NCBI GenBank assembly: GCA_003250865.1
Contig: QKJH01000158.1
Location: 1 to 5,429 of the forward strand
Reading direction: 5' to 3'
Length of the DNA: 5,429 nt
From: Alphaproteobacteria bacterium
GTDB taxonomy: Bacteria; Pseudomonadota; Alphaproteobacteria; Micavibrionales; SZUA-601
Part shown: piece after piece, positions 5,207 to 5,429 of the stretch
Layout: each line of letters starts with the position of its first letter
Position numbering within the stretch: the first letter of the stretch is position 1
The notes under the pieces: generated by a model
Seen by the model: only the letters and a program-made list of their open reading frames with translations
Databases searched by the model: none
Told to the model about the DNA's origin: nothing
Program-made: the position numbers and the translations under genes

Positions 5207-5429
5207 GTGCCTGATTTTACAAAGCTTGCTCACTACAGTCAGAGTGATTCAAAATATGTTGATTTTGAAATGCAACGCCATAATTCATGGGACGGCTCTG
5301 ACATTGCGCAGGAAATTCTCGGCTATATTCCAAGTGAAGCGCATGGTAGAAATAAAGCCAATATAACGGCTAAGCTTACCCGCAAGGGATTTGAGCTGAG
5401 TGAAAGCAATGTTGTCGATTTTTCCAAAG
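5207..5429 (+). CDS. N-terminal part of an unknown protein, cut by window edge
   Basis: From a GTG start the frame stays open for 74 codons to the right edge. The protein begins MPDFTKLAHYSQSDSKYVDF and is soluble-looking, with no signal peptide or membrane segment. Residues 28-63 (WDGSDIAQEILGYI, then GRNKANITAKLTRKGFEL) could form helices in the style of a small helix-turn-helix domain, but no known DNA-binding signature is clear and I do not assign a family. It has its own ribosome site and a promoter candidate behind a terminator-like sequence, so it is probably a separate transcription unit from the 190-residue gene. The full length cannot be judged. Confidence 0.7.
   Translation, partial: MPDFTKLAHYSQSDSKYVDFEMQRHNSWDGSDIAQEILGYIPSEAHGRNKANITAKLTRKGFELSESNVVDFSK

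Noticed and set aside
1..5429. CRISPR arrays, insertion sequences, tRNA or rRNA genes
   Set aside because: Reading by eye found no regularly spaced repeats, transposase motifs, terminal inverted repeats of element size, or tRNA-like cloverleaf sequences.

Overview
This window most likely comes from an alphaproteobacterium of moderate GC content (near half by eye). The main clue is the glutamyl-tRNA synthetase: it is short and lacks zinc-ligand cysteines. Its 'LKRK...RGLPPIYDR' segment and its GPEL...LL...IG...RL tail resemble alphaproteobacterial GluRS. The lineage is an inference from remembered family features, not from a search.

Layout. (1) Bases 2-1117, minus strand: most of an AlgI/DltB-type MBOAT O-acyltransferase whose C-terminus runs off the left edge. 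(2) Bases 1118-1236: a divergent intergenic region with overlapping candidate promoters. (3) Bases 1237-1488, plus strand: an 83-residue ORF that looks like a CYTH-domain protein with its centre removed in frame. (4) Bases 1489-1599: a candidate promoter for the synthetase operon, with inverted repeats. (5) Bases 1600-4308: gltX and cysS, 3 nt apart and probably translationally coupled. (6) Bases 4309-4552: a non-coding-looking stretch with a perfect TTGACA box, a possible 27-residue membrane microprotein and two inverted repeats. (7) Bases 4553-5125: a basic 190-residue protein of unknown function. (8) Bases 5126-5206: a likely terminator, then a new promoter. (9) Bases 5207-5429: the first 74 residues of another unknown gene, cut by the right edge.

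Functionally, the core is a housekeeping aminoacyl-tRNA synthetase pair that charges Glu and Cys tRNAs. The MBOAT gene on the other strand is a separate unit, probably for acetylating an extracytoplasmic polysaccharide with a partner outside the window. Nothing here is clearly a new defence or mobile system. The observations most worth following are the internally deleted CYTH gene, the TTACCNTTA motif found in three intergenic regions (twice at the same distance from a -35-like box), the possible leaderless microprotein, and the repeated S-x-LDGL-x-A motif in the unknown basic protein.
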